Assembly (NCBI GenBank): GCA_018268715.1
Contig: JAFDVZ010000003.1
Coordinates: 346,545 to 410,544, forward strand
From: Acidobacteriota bacterium
GTDB lineage: Bacteria; Acidobacteriota; Terriglobia; Bryobacterales; Bryobacteraceae
Direction: 5' to 3'
Length of the DNA: 64,000 nt
Shown piece after piece: positions 1-7,866 of this stretch. Numbering within the stretch: the stretch's first letter is position 1; each line of letters starts with the position of its first letter. A program made the translations under genes and the position numbers. The notes under the pieces were generated by a model. The model ran no database searches. It was not told the DNA's origin and saw only the letters and a list, made by a program, of their open reading frames with translations.

Positions 1-2
1 CG

Positions 3-749
3 GATAACGGCCTGCCCTACATCCTGCTGGTCTCCTCCTGGTCCCTCATGACCGAGGAGCGTTACCTGGAACTCCGCCGCGCCGGCGTCGACCAGTTCTC
101 CGTCAGCCTGGATTTCCCCGACAACCGCCACGACGAATTCCGCGGCTACCCCGGCCTCTATCAGCAGTTGGACGACGTCATCCCGCGCTGCGCCCGCCAC
201 GGCTTCGACGACATCGTGTTGAACACCTGCATCACCGCCGCGAATCTCGAAGAGATCAACGGCGCCGCCGACCAGGCGAAGAAGTGGGGCGTCAACATCT
301 GTTACAGCGCCTATTCCGCGCGCCGCACCGGCAATCGCGAGCTGCTGCCCTCCAGCCCCGAACAGCTCCGCATCCTCGACTACCAGTTGAACGGCATTGA
401 GAAGCGCCGCAACGGTTCGAACTTCATCGTCAGCGCCCCCACCACCATTGAGGCCACCCGCCGCTACTTTGAAACCGGCGGGGCTCCCGGCTGCAAGGCC
501 GGTCTGCGATTCCTGGTGGTGACCGCCGACGGCTACCTGCAGCCCTGCTCCATGCAGTTCAAGCGCTACCCGCTCGACCAGCAGGCCCGCATGGTGGAGG
601 AGTTCACCCACCACAACACCTGCGACGAATGCTACGTCGCCATCCGCTCCAACCTGGACAAGAGCTTCCCCAAACTGCTCAAGGAAAACGTAGCCCGCTA
701 CTTCTCCTTCGCCTCCAACAGCCCGGGCGCGTCGGGCGGCGGCTGCTAA
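3..749 (+). CDS. Radical SAM/SPASM-type protein, 3' part only
   Basis: The reading frame is open from the first bases of the window, so the true start and the radical-SAM Cys cluster lie upstream; the ATG at 48 is probably internal. What is visible is a TIM-barrel-like stretch (VSLDFPDNRHDEFRG, typical of the substrate-side strand of radical SAM enzymes) and a Cys-bearing C-terminal part: GCKAG near residue 163 of the visible part, then PCSMQF and CDECY, as in SPASM auxiliary iron-sulfur domains. The C-terminus ends in a Gly-rich GGGC tail. Such proteins generate a 5'-deoxyadenosyl radical and often modify peptides or cofactors. No precursor peptide or partner gene is visible downstream, so the substrate is unknown. 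Confidence 0.7.
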   Translation, partial: DNGLPYILLVSSWSLMTEERYLELRRAGVDQFSVSLDFPDNRHDEFRGYPGLYQQLDDVIPRCARHGFDDIVLNTCITAANLEEINGAADQAKKWGVNICYSAYSARRTGNRELLPSSPEQLRILDYQLNGIEKRRNGSNFIVSAPTTIEATRRYFETGGAPGCKAGLRFLVVTADGYLQPCSMQFKRYPLDQQARMVEEFTHHNTCDECYVAIRSNLDKSFPKLLKENVARYFSFASNSPGASGGGC

Positions 750-809
750 CCGCACCCCGCAAAGAATCGCTTGCCAACCAGCGGCGGCGATGCGTACACT
801 CTGTAGAAC

Positions 810-1577
810 ATGAATCCCGTATCCTGGGCGATTACGGCTGTCTACACGTTTCTCGTTGGCTGGGGGTTCTGGGTAGGACTCCGCCAGGTCTGGCAGGGGC
901 TGCACGCCCCCGACACGCTGCTGAATCCTCTGTTCAGGAACAAGCACGCGCAGCGCATATTCGCCTTCCACCTGGCCATCGTCTCCACCGATCTGTTCAT
1001 CTGCGGACCGATCTCGCTCGCCCACAAGGCGCGCTTCTGGTATTGGGGCGGCCGCATCGCGCTGCTCACATGTTCCATGCCGTTGTTCGCCTTCCTGAAC
1101 CGCAACCCGCAGTCGTTCGGAAAGTTAATCGGTTATTGGGTTCGCTTCCGCAACATCTTTGAGATCTCGCTGCACGCCCTGGTGGCGGCGGCGGCGCTGA
1201 ACTGGTTCCACTACTACGGTCTGCTCTATTGGCTGGTGGCCTATCGCTATCTCGACGTGGGCCCGCGCCGCGCCATTCAGAAGCTCTATAACACGCCGGA
1301 GAAGAAGGCGGCCCGCCCCTGGGCCCCCATCCTGAACTGGGTCACCATCACGACGATCTACGTTCTCGCCGCCCTGGCCGTGTATCACAAGATGATCGTA
1401 TTCGCGAAGGTCCCGGACGAGTCGTTGCCCGAACACATCTCGGGCTTCTGGGAAATGGCGGCGGTGTTAGCCATCAACGTAGGCGTCCTGATCGCCACCT
1501 GGCTGCTCACGCGCAACTACGCGCTGTCGCTGGTCGAAGAGAAGCAGCAATCGGCCATCTCCGCCGTCGCGGGCTGA
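810..1577 (+). CDS. Uncharacterised polytopic membrane protein
   Basis: This is a 255-residue protein with about six hydrophobic segments: near residues 5-25, 50-68, 80-100, 115-145, 178-198 and 218-240. It has no signal peptide beyond the first membrane segment. Charged loops (for example RRAIQKLYNTPEKKAARP before the fifth segment) suggest cytoplasmic connections. I recognise no catalytic motif or transporter family. A weak promoter-like pair lies upstream (TTGCCA at 771, TACACT at 792, spacing 15), giving a short leader to the ATG at 810. The gene stands alone, 60 bases after the radical SAM gene, and could be co-transcribed with it. Confidence 0.6.
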   Translation: MNPVSWAITAVYTFLVGWGFWVGLRQVWQGLHAPDTLLNPLFRNKHAQRIFAFHLAIVSTDLFICGPISLAHKARFWYWGGRIALLTCSMPLFAFLNRNPQSFGKLIGYWVRFRNIFEISLHALVAAAALNWFHYYGLLYWLVAYRYLDVGPRRAIQKLYNTPEKKAARPWAPILNWVTITTIYVLAALAVYHKMIVFAKVPDESLPEHISGFWEMAAVLAINVGVLIATWLLTRNYALSLVEEKQQSAISAVAG

Positions 1578-1728
1578 GCTTTCTCCTTTTCATCGCCCGT
1601 TGACTCGATACCCCGGTCTCGCGCGTTCACAAAAATCGGAATTAAATATTTCCCGCTAATTCAATAGCATCCGAAAATCGAGTCCCCCCTCAAACGCCAA
1701 CCCGCCTCTACCATGAAGACGGAAGGGT

Positions 1729-2595
1729 ATGGAACAACCAAACTCCTCCGCCGCGGACGCCGTCGTGTCGTCCGCCCGCGCGGAAGCCGCTCGTCGCAAC
1801 GGCGCGAAATCGAAAGGCCCCAAGACCGAAGCCGGTAAGCAACGGTCGTCGCTGAACGCCGTCAAACACGGTCTCCACAGCCGCACCATCGTTCTGCCCG
1901 GCGAATCCCAGGACGATCACGACGCCCTGCGCGACTCCTACCGCGCCCAATTCGCCCCCTTCGGACCCGCCGAAAGCCATGAGGTCGACACCATGGTCGC
2001 CGCCGACTGGCGCATCTCCCGCATCCGCCATTCGGAAAGCGAACTCCTCGCCCGCCGCATCGAGCGCGACCGCAACGCCACCCCCGCTGCCGTCGCCGCC
2101 GCCGTCTCCGCCGAAATGAGCTGGCCCAACCTCCAATCCCTCGGCAACGCCGAAGCCCGCCTCCAGCGCGACTACGACCGCGCCCTCCGCCGCCTGCTCG
2201 ACCTCCAGAAGCTCCGCGCCAAGGCCCGCCCCGAAAATCGTCAAAACGAACCCAGCGCCGACACCGCCGTCGTCCCCGAACCGGCCGCCCTGGCCGCCGT
2301 CGCCTCGGGCGCCGTGAGAAACTCGGGGATATGCGAACCGCAATCATCCTGGCCGCCCTCGTGCCCGGCCTCGCCCTCGTCGCCGCGGAGCGCGTCAAGC
2401 TCGCAAACGGCGTCCTCGAAGGCGTCCGGTCCCCGGAGACCGGAATTCGAATGTTCAAAGGCGTCCCCTTCGCCCAGCCTCCCGTCGGAGACCTGCGCTG
2501 GAAAGCCCCTCAGCCCCCCGAAAAGTGGACCGGAGTCCGTGCCGCGGACAAATTCGGCCCCCGCTGCATGCAGCAGGCCCTGTTCGGAGACATGA
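1729..2595 (+). CDS. Unknown protein with N-terminal NGAKSKGPKT / KHGL motif; C-terminus doubtful
   Basis: The first about 170 residues look real. A basic N-terminal segment contains NGAKSKGPKTEAGK and NAVKHGLHSR, a signature of a widespread uncharacterised family in Acidobacteria and Planctomycetes. A helical, Arg/Glu-rich region follows (residues 60-165, with DRALRRLLDLQKLRAKAR). After about residue 195 the sequence becomes Ser/Pro-rich low complexity and runs 265 bases into the esterase gene in another frame. The natural C-terminus is therefore probably near 2310, and the extended tail may be an artefact of C-rich DNA or of a small frameshift. Function is unknown. The basic N-terminus could suggest nucleic acid binding, but that is a guess. 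Confidence 0.5.
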   Translation: MEQPNSSAADAVVSSARAEAARRNGAKSKGPKTEAGKQRSSLNAVKHGLHSRTIVLPGESQDDHDALRDSYRAQFAPFGPAESHEVDTMVAADWRISRIRHSESELLARRIERDRNATPAAVAAAVSAEMSWPNLQSLGNAEARLQRDYDRALRRLLDLQKLRAKARPENRQNEPSADTAVVPEPAALAAVASGAVRNSGICEPQSSWPPSCPASPSSPRSASSSQTASSKASGPRRPEFECSKASPSPSLPSETCAGKPLSPPKSGPESVPRTNSAPAACSRPCSET

Positions 2596-3929
2596 ATTTC
2601 CGCTCCAACGGCATGAGTGAGGATTGCCTCTATCTCAACGTCTGGACTCCGGCTAAGTCGAGTAACGAAAAACTCCCCGTCCTGGTCTACTTCTTCGGCG
2701 GCGGATTCCGCGCCGGCGACGGCTCCGAGCCCCGTTACGACGGAGAAAGCATGGCGGCCAAAGGCATCGTGGCGCTGTCGGTGAATTACCGCCTCGGCGT
2801 CTTCGGCTTCATGGCCCACCCCGAACTCACCGGCGAATCTCCCCATCACGCCTCCGGTAACTACGCCCTGCTCGATCAGAATGCCGCCCTCCAGTGGGTC
2901 CGGGCGAACATAGCGGCCTTTGGCGGCGACCCCAAGCGCGTCACCATCGCCGGAGAATCCGCCGGCTCCATCGCCGTCAGCGCCCAAATGGCTTCGCCCC
3001 TCTCCAAGGGCCTGATCGCCGGCGCCATCGGCGAAAGCGGCTCCATCATGGGCGCCCTGTCCGCCGCCCCGCTAACCGAGGTGGAACAGGCCGGCTCGAA
3101 GTTCGCCGGGATCCTCAACGCAAAGTCGATCGCCGGACTCCGCGCCATCCCGGCCGAAAAGATCCTGGAGGCCGCCGGCAAACCCGGCGCCGGCAACTTC
3201 TCGCCCACCATCGACGGCTACTTCTTCCCGGAATCCCCCCTGGCGATCTTTGAATCCGGCAAGCAGGCGCACGTCCCTCTGTTAGTCGGTTGGAATTCCG
3301 AAGAGATGAACGGCCGCATGGTCCTGGGCCGCGAAAAGGCCACGCCCGAGAGCTACAAGAAGGCCATCGAGCGCTTCTACCCGGCCAACGCCGCCGAGAT
3401 CCTGAAACTCTTCCCTGGCTCGACGGAGGAGGAGGTGATTCAGTCGGCGACGGATCTCGCCAGCGCCCGCTTCATCGCCTACAGCACCTGGAAGTGGGCC
3501 GACGTCCAGCTCCGCACGGGAGCGAAGCCGGTCTACCGCTACTATTACGCCCGTCCGCGCCCGGCCATGAACGCCTCCATGGGCAACGCCCAGCCCGGCT
3601 TGGCCGGCGGAGTCATCCGTAACTCGTCCGCGATGCCGGCCCCGCCCGCTCGCGGAGCCGTCCACTCGGCCGAAATCGAGTACGCCATGGGCAACCTCGC
3701 CAGCAACAAGGTGTACAACTGGACACCCGACGATTACAAGGTGTCCAAGACCATGCAGGAATATTTCGCTAACTTCATCAAGAAGGCGGATCCGAACGGC
3801 CCGGGCCTCGCCTCCTGGCCGGCCTTCGGAAGCGAAGGCGGGCCGGTCATGCGGATCGACGTCGAATCGGCCGCCAAACCCCAGTGGGACCGCGAGCGCT
3901 ATCTCCTGCTCGACAAGTTAGCCCGCTAA
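2331..3929 (+). CDS. Secreted type-B carboxylesterase (para-nitrobenzyl-esterase-like)
   Basis: This is a 532-residue alpha/beta hydrolase of the carboxylesterase/cholinesterase family, about the usual length. A signal peptide is visible (residues 1-19, hydrophobic, ending AlaAla), which supports the ATG at 2331. The oxyanion loop is GGGF (FFGGGFRAG, near residue 125). The nucleophile Ser sits in GESAGS near residue 208, the acid Glu in NSEEM near 321 and the His in VHSAEIEYAMGN near 444. It should hydrolyse carboxylic esters outside the cytoplasm; the substrate is not predictable. It overlaps the tail of the preceding reading frame and its 3' end overlaps the convergent deacetylase gene by 12 bases. 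Confidence 0.9.
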   Translation: MRTAIILAALVPGLALVAAERVKLANGVLEGVRSPETGIRMFKGVPFAQPPVGDLRWKAPQPPEKWTGVRAADKFGPRCMQQALFGDMNFRSNGMSEDCLYLNVWTPAKSSNEKLPVLVYFFGGGFRAGDGSEPRYDGESMAAKGIVALSVNYRLGVFGFMAHPELTGESPHHASGNYALLDQNAALQWVRANIAAFGGDPKRVTIAGESAGSIAVSAQMASPLSKGLIAGAIGESGSIMGALSAAPLTEVEQAGSKFAGILNAKSIAGLRAIPAEKILEAAGKPGAGNFSPTIDGYFFPESPLAIFESGKQAHVPLLVGWNSEEMNGRMVLGREKATPESYKKAIERFYPANAAEILKLFPGSTEEEVIQSATDLASARFIAYSTWKWADVQLRTGAKPVYRYYYARPRPAMNASMGNAQPGLAGGVIRNSSAMPAPPARGAVHSAEIEYAMGNLASNKVYNWTPDDYKVSKTMQEYFANFIKKADPNGPGLASWPAFGSEGGPVMRIDVESAAKPQWDRERYLLLDKLAR

Positions 3930-4898
3930 GCCCGGAACTTCGAGCGCGCGCTCCCGGGGGTGCGCGCTCGCCAGAGCATGCCGCGCGTGGTCGCGCATGG
4001 AAACCACTTGGAAGCGCCGGCCGAGCAGGCTCAGGCACTGTTCCACAATGCTGAGCTTGTCAGCGGCCGGCATCTTCATCGCCGGGAAGAAGTCGAGGCA
4101 CGGGACTTCCCCGCGGCCCATGAAATCGAGCGGGTGGAGCAACAGCGAAGGCTCGATTCCAGCCATCCGGCACGCCAGCAGGGCTGAGCGGAAGTAACTC
4201 ATGGCCGCCGCCCGGCTGTACATAGCCAGGTAGAGAACGTAGCTCACGTGCATGGGGACCCGGAACAACGGCAGCGTAGTTACGGGAATCTCCAGCAGGC
4301 GCTCCTCGTCGACGCGCCAGGTATAGGTTTTGAGCGGTCGCAACCCGTCCTTCAGCGTGCCGAACAGCTTCATCCGCTGGGCGCGCTCCTCGGGCGTCAG
4401 CTTGGCCGACATGAAGTAATAAGCGCGAGCCAGCGGCCCGATGAAAGTCGGCAAGGTGGAGGCGTCGTAGTAGTAGCCGCGGCGCTTCAGCACCCGCAGC
4501 ACCGTCTCCGACAGGCTGTAGCCGGGACCGCGAAACCCGATGGGCCGGGCGCCGGTCGCCGCTTCCAGGGCGTCCTCGGTCGACGCCAGTTCGGCCTCGA
4601 TCTGCTCTTCCGAGTAGAGGTGCAGCCAGGGCTCGTGATGGAAGGAGTGGTTGCCGACCTCGTGTCCGGCCCGCGTGATCGAGCGCAGCACCTCATGGTG
4701 CTGTGGCAGCGCGGCGTCCTGGCCGACGATGAAGACCGTCATGTTATACCCGAGCCGGTCCACCATCTCGAGAAACCGCGGCACGACGACATCGAGATAG
4801 GAAGGCAGCGTCTTCCAGTCCGGGTTGCCGTGGGTCTTCATGTAGGACCACTGGTTGTCCAGGTCCAGCGACAGGCTAGCTACGGGTTTGCGGTTCAT
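3918..4898 (-). CDS. Polysaccharide deacetylase family protein
   Basis: This 326-residue NodB-fold enzyme would remove N- or O-acetyl groups from a glycan or a lipid-linked sugar. The canonical motifs are intact: the aspartate motif SLDLDNQ (Asp12 and Asp14), the metal-binding HSFHH (His84 and neighbouring His), and RGPGYS near residue 124. There is no signal peptide, so it probably acts in the cytoplasm or at the inner face. It is the last gene of a minus-strand run: its ATG overlaps the stop of the FAD oxidoreductase gene by 4 bases, so the two are translationally coupled. Contrast the fused deacetylase-like domain at 9082-10809, which lacks these residues. Confidence 0.85.
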   Translation of the reverse strand: MNRKPVASLSLDLDNQWSYMKTHGNPDWKTLPSYLDVVVPRFLEMVDRLGYNMTVFIVGQDAALPQHHEVLRSITRAGHEVGNHSFHHEPWLHLYSEEQIEAELASTEDALEAATGARPIGFRGPGYSLSETVLRVLKRRGYYYDASTLPTFIGPLARAYYFMSAKLTPEERAQRMKLFGTLKDGLRPLKTYTWRVDEERLLEIPVTTLPLFRVPMHVSYVLYLAMYSRAAAMSYFRSALLACRMAGIEPSLLLHPLDFMGRGEVPCLDFFPAMKMPAADKLSIVEQCLSLLGRRFQVVSMRDHARHALASAHPRERALEVPGLAG

Positions 4899-6205
4899 AC
4901 GAGTTGCTCGAGATATCTTTGGGCCAGCAGTAGGGTCTCGTTGACGTTCAGAGTTCCGTTCACAATATGAGCGGAATTCAATATGTACAAGCCAGGCACG
5001 CTCGTGCGGACGGGCGGCAGACGGTCGGAGTAGCCGATCGTGGGCAGCGCGAAGACATGTCTCGCCCGCGATACCTGGAACGCGGCGATCTGGTCGTCGG
5101 CGAGGTCGGGATACATGCGGCGCAGGCCGCCGGTGAACTCGCGGCGTAACTCGTCGTCGCTAGCCGCGAACGCCGGATCGTCCGGCGGAACATATTTGGG
5201 CAGGTAGACCAGGTGGTTGCCGTCGAATTCGGAGCGGTCCACCAGCGCCGACATCTCGATCACGCCGGTAAACGGAATGCCAGGGTCGGTGATGTTGGTG
5301 ACATAGTAACCGCCCAGCGGCCGTGTCAGCACCAGCGACGCGCAGACGATGCCCTGGTATCGTATGCCCCGCAGCAGTTCGATCTCGCGCGGCGTCAAGC
5401 CCTGGCAGACCTGGGCCGCGGCGGCCGCGGGCGTCGTCATCACGACGCGGTCGAACACTTCGCCCTCGCCGTCGCCAAAGGCGACCGAGACGCCGTCCGG
5501 AGTCCGCCGCACCGCGCGGGCCGGCGAGTTGAGACGTATGTCGACGCCCAGGCCGGCCAGGTATTTGCCGAAAGCGTCGAGAATTCGAGAGTAGCCGCCG
5601 GGAAGGTAGCCGAACAGCTCCTCCTTCATGCCGGCCCGCCGCGCCGCATACAGCCGGCTGATGGTGGTCCAGATGAAGGCGGCCGAGACGTCCTTGTAAC
5701 TCTCGCCTAACTTAGAGAGGAGCAACGGGCGCCAGACCTTCTCGAAGGTGTTAGCGCCGGATAACTTGCTGAGCCACTCAGCCACGGGGATCTGTTCGAG
5801 CCGCTTCCAGTCGGTGACTCGGGAGGCGTAGAGGATGGTGGCCCCCAACCGGAACTTGTCGATCAGTCCGATCGGCGGGAACCGCAGGAACTCGACGGCG
5901 TTCGACATCGAGCACAGCTTGCCGCCGACGAAGAACCCGGTGCGGGTCTTGGTCCAGCGCAGGTCCTGCTCCAGGCCGAGTTCGGTGAGCAGCGCGCGCA
6001 GCGCCATGTCGGACAGCAGCGTGACGTGATAGTGGCGGTCCCAGGTGAAGGACCCCAACCGCCAGGCGCTCGCCAGGCCGCCTAATTGAGGCGCGGCCTC
6101 GCACAGAGTCACCCGGGCGCCGGTCTGGCTGAGTTGTTTGGCGAGGTGCATCCCCAGGATGCCCCCGCCGAGGACGCACCAACGCTGGCCGGTACGCTCA
6201 GGCAT
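4895..6205 (-). CDS. FAD-dependent amine-oxidase-like oxidoreductase (protoporphyrinogen-oxidase/UDP-galactopyranose-mutase-like)
   Basis: This 436-residue flavoprotein opens with a Rossmann dinucleotide motif (VLGGGILGMHLA, residues 12-23), followed by an acidic strand end and LGGLAS, the classic FAD-binding start of NAD(P)-binding Rossmann-like amine oxidases. The C-terminal GLYILNSAHIVNGTLNVNE resembles the FAD-binding end of this superfamily. Family members in glycan loci often desaturate or isomerise a lipid-linked or nucleotide sugar. The reaction here is not determinable. It lies four bases before the acetyltransferase gene end and is coupled to the downstream deacetylase, so it very probably acts on the same glycan. 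Confidence 0.8.
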   Translation of the reverse strand: MPERTGQRWCVLGGGILGMHLAKQLSQTGARVTLCEAAPQLGGLASAWRLGSFTWDRHYHVTLLSDMALRALLTELGLEQDLRWTKTRTGFFVGGKLCSMSNAVEFLRFPPIGLIDKFRLGATILYASRVTDWKRLEQIPVAEWLSKLSGANTFEKVWRPLLLSKLGESYKDVSAAFIWTTISRLYAARRAGMKEELFGYLPGGYSRILDAFGKYLAGLGVDIRLNSPARAVRRTPDGVSVAFGDGEGEVFDRVVMTTPAAAAAQVCQGLTPREIELLRGIRYQGIVCASLVLTRPLGGYYVTNITDPGIPFTGVIEMSALVDRSEFDGNHLVYLPKYVPPDDPAFAASDDELRREFTGGLRRMYPDLADDQIAAFQVSRARHVFALPTIGYSDRLPPVRTSVPGLYILNSAHIVNGTLNVNETLLLAQRYLEQLV

Positions 6206-6208
6206 CGT

Positions 6209-6883
6209 TCAGCCGAGTTCGCTGACGGCTCCGGCCGCCGCCGAATAGCGGAGTCCGCAGACGTGGCAGGCTGTGGGAGCGACGTCCGGCAGTTCGCCGG
6301 GCCGGAACCGCGCGAACGGTTCGCCGCAGCGGCACACGTAGGCGATCGTGCGCGCCGGATTGCCCACGACAAGGTGGAAGTCGGGCACGGTCCTGGTTAC
6401 GACCGAACCCATCCCGACCATGCCGAAGCGTCCGATCGAGAGTCCGCAGCCGATGATGGCGCCCGCGCCGATCGTCGCGCCCGCCTTCACCAGGGTCGGC
6501 AGCGTGTGTTCATCGGGCGCCGAGGTGCGAAGCTCGCGCAGGTCGCTGGTGGTGGCTCGCGGAAACCGGTCGTTCGTGAAGATCGTGCCGGCGCTGATCA
6601 TGACGCCGTCCTCGATGGTGACGGCCGTGCAGATGTAGACGAAGGCGTTGATCTTAACGCGGTCGCCGATCACGACCTCGTAGCTGATATGGGTCTTCTC
6701 GCCGACGATGCACTCCTGGCCGATCGTCGTCGAATAGCGTATGTGGACGTTGTCCCAAACCGAAGAGCCCGGCCCGATCCGGACGTCGCGCTCCACCAGC
6801 GCGGTGGGATGGATGCGGGCCGGCGGTAACTCGATCAGGACGCCGCCGCCAAGGGCGTTTGCTGTTGGCTTACCGGAATCCAT
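6209..6883 (-). CDS. Left-handed beta-helix N-acetyltransferase with C-terminal zinc ribbon (WbpD/WlbB-like)
   Basis: This is a 224-residue hexapeptide-repeat acyltransferase. Residues 20-165 carry repeated (I/V)GxxxxI-type turns (VRIGPGSSVWDNVHI, CIVGEKTHISYEVVIGD). The C-terminal 50 residues hold CRCG and CHVCG, a rubredoxin-like zinc ribbon found in some sugar acetyltransferases. The ATG at 6883 is preceded by an AAGGGA ribosome-binding site. An upstream extension of the frame is only the shadow of the dehydrogenase gene. The 5' end overlaps the Gfo/Idh/MocA gene by 49 bases. With the adjoining dehydrogenase and aminotransferase it would acetylate a 3-amino (or related) nucleotide sugar using acetyl-CoA. 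Confidence 0.85.
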   Translation of the reverse strand: MDSGKPTANALGGGVLIELPPARIHPTALVERDVRIGPGSSVWDNVHIRYSTTIGQECIVGEKTHISYEVVIGDRVKINAFVYICTAVTIEDGVMISAGTIFTNDRFPRATTSDLRELRTSAPDEHTLPTLVKAGATIGAGAIIGCGLSIGRFGMVGMGSVVTRTVPDFHLVVGNPARTIAYVCRCGEPFARFRPGELPDVAPTACHVCGLRYSAAAGAVSELG

Positions 6884-7866
6884 GTTCCCTTTCCGAGGGC
6901 CTGATAGGCGGCCTGAATGGCTTCGACCGACGCAATGGCGTCGTCGGCGGTGATGCGGAGCTGTTCGTGCCCCTGGATCGCGCCGGAGAAGTTCTCGATC
7001 TGCCGGCGGAACGAGGAGACCTTGTTGTAGCCGTTGCCGAAGGTGACCCAATCGGCCGCCGACGACTGCCGGTAGGTCGACTGCTTCCAGCCGACGCGCA
7101 GCGTGCCGTGCGAGCCGTAGATGACGATGTAGTGATCGACCTCTTTGTTGAGGCTCCAGGACAGGTCCATGCTGCCCATCACGCCGCTGGCGCTTTTCAC
7201 CAGCACGCGGACGGTCTCTTCGACCGTCAGCGCCTGTGTCCGCGGGCACTCGGCCGCGTAGACTTCCTGGAGCGGCCCGAGGAAGTAGCGCATGATGTCC
7301 ACCGAGTGTGTGCCGTTGTCGATCAGGACGCCGCCGCCGGCGATGGCCGGCTTCGAGTTCCAGCGCGTGGTCATATCGACTCGCGACATGAACGTGTTCT
7401 CGAACAGGACGATGTCGCCCAGCACGCCCGAGGTCACCAGGGCTTTGGCGCGGATGACGTCCTCGGCGTAGCGGAACTTCGACGCCATGGTGAACAGGAC
7501 GCCGTTCTGCTCGGCCGCGTCGCGGATGGCGGTGGCGGCCTCGGTGGTCAGGCAGACCGGCTTTTCGCACAGCACGTGCAGCTTGCGGCGCAACGCGTCC
7601 ATGCAGATGTCGGGGTGGCTCGCGGGCGGGGTGGCCACCACCACCGCGTCGCACTCCACCTGCTCGAGCATCTGCCGATGAGATGGGAACGACGGGCAGC
7701 CCGCGGCCTCCGCCATGGCCCGGGCGGCGTCCTCGCGAGTGTCCGCCACGGCGACCAGCGTGGCGTTCGAGGCGGCCCGGAAGGCCTGGACGTAGGAGTC
7801 GGCGATTCGGCCGGCGCCGATCAGTCCAAAACGTAAGCGGCGAACTTTGTTGGTTACCGGATGCAT
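6835..7866 (-). CDS. Gfo/Idh/MocA family NAD(P)-dependent sugar dehydrogenase (WbpB/WlbA-like)
   Basis: This 343-residue oxidoreductase has an N-terminal Rossmann fold (LIGAGRIADSYVQAF, residues 15-29) and the EKP motif in CEKPVCLT near residue 97, which positions the nicotinamide and substrate. A C-terminal beta-sheet domain follows. In acetamido-sugar pathways this family oxidises the 3-OH of a UDP-hexuronate or hexosamine to the ketone that the neighbouring aminotransferase then aminates. The start overlaps the end of the aminotransferase gene by 13 bases and its end overlaps the acetyltransferase, so the three genes form one tightly coupled unit. The identity of the sugar is inference. 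Confidence 0.88.
   Translation of the reverse strand: MHPVTNKVRRLRFGLIGAGRIADSYVQAFRAASNATLVAVADTREDAARAMAEAAGCPSFPSHRQMLEQVECDAVVVATPPASHPDICMDALRRKLHVLCEKPVCLTTEAATAIRDAAEQNGVLFTMASKFRYAEDVIRAKALVTSGVLGDIVLFENTFMSRVDMTTRWNSKPAIAGGGVLIDNGTHSVDIMRYFLGPLQEVYAAECPRTQALTVEETVRVLVKSASGVMGSMDLSWSLNKEVDHYIVIYGSHGTLRVGWKQSTYRQSSAADWVTFGNGYNKVSSFRRQIENFSGAIQGHEQLRITADDAIASVEAIQAAYQALGKGTWIPVSQQQTPLAAAS

Noticed and set aside
1708..2458. Long minus-strand reading frames opposite the 1729 gene
   Set aside because: Gly/Arg-rich low-complexity translations in C-rich DNA; no start signal or recognisable domain.
6884..7654. Upstream extension of the acetyltransferase frame
   Set aside because: The extra 257 codons are a shadow of the Gfo/Idh/MocA gene; the ATG at 6883 has a proper ribosome-binding site.
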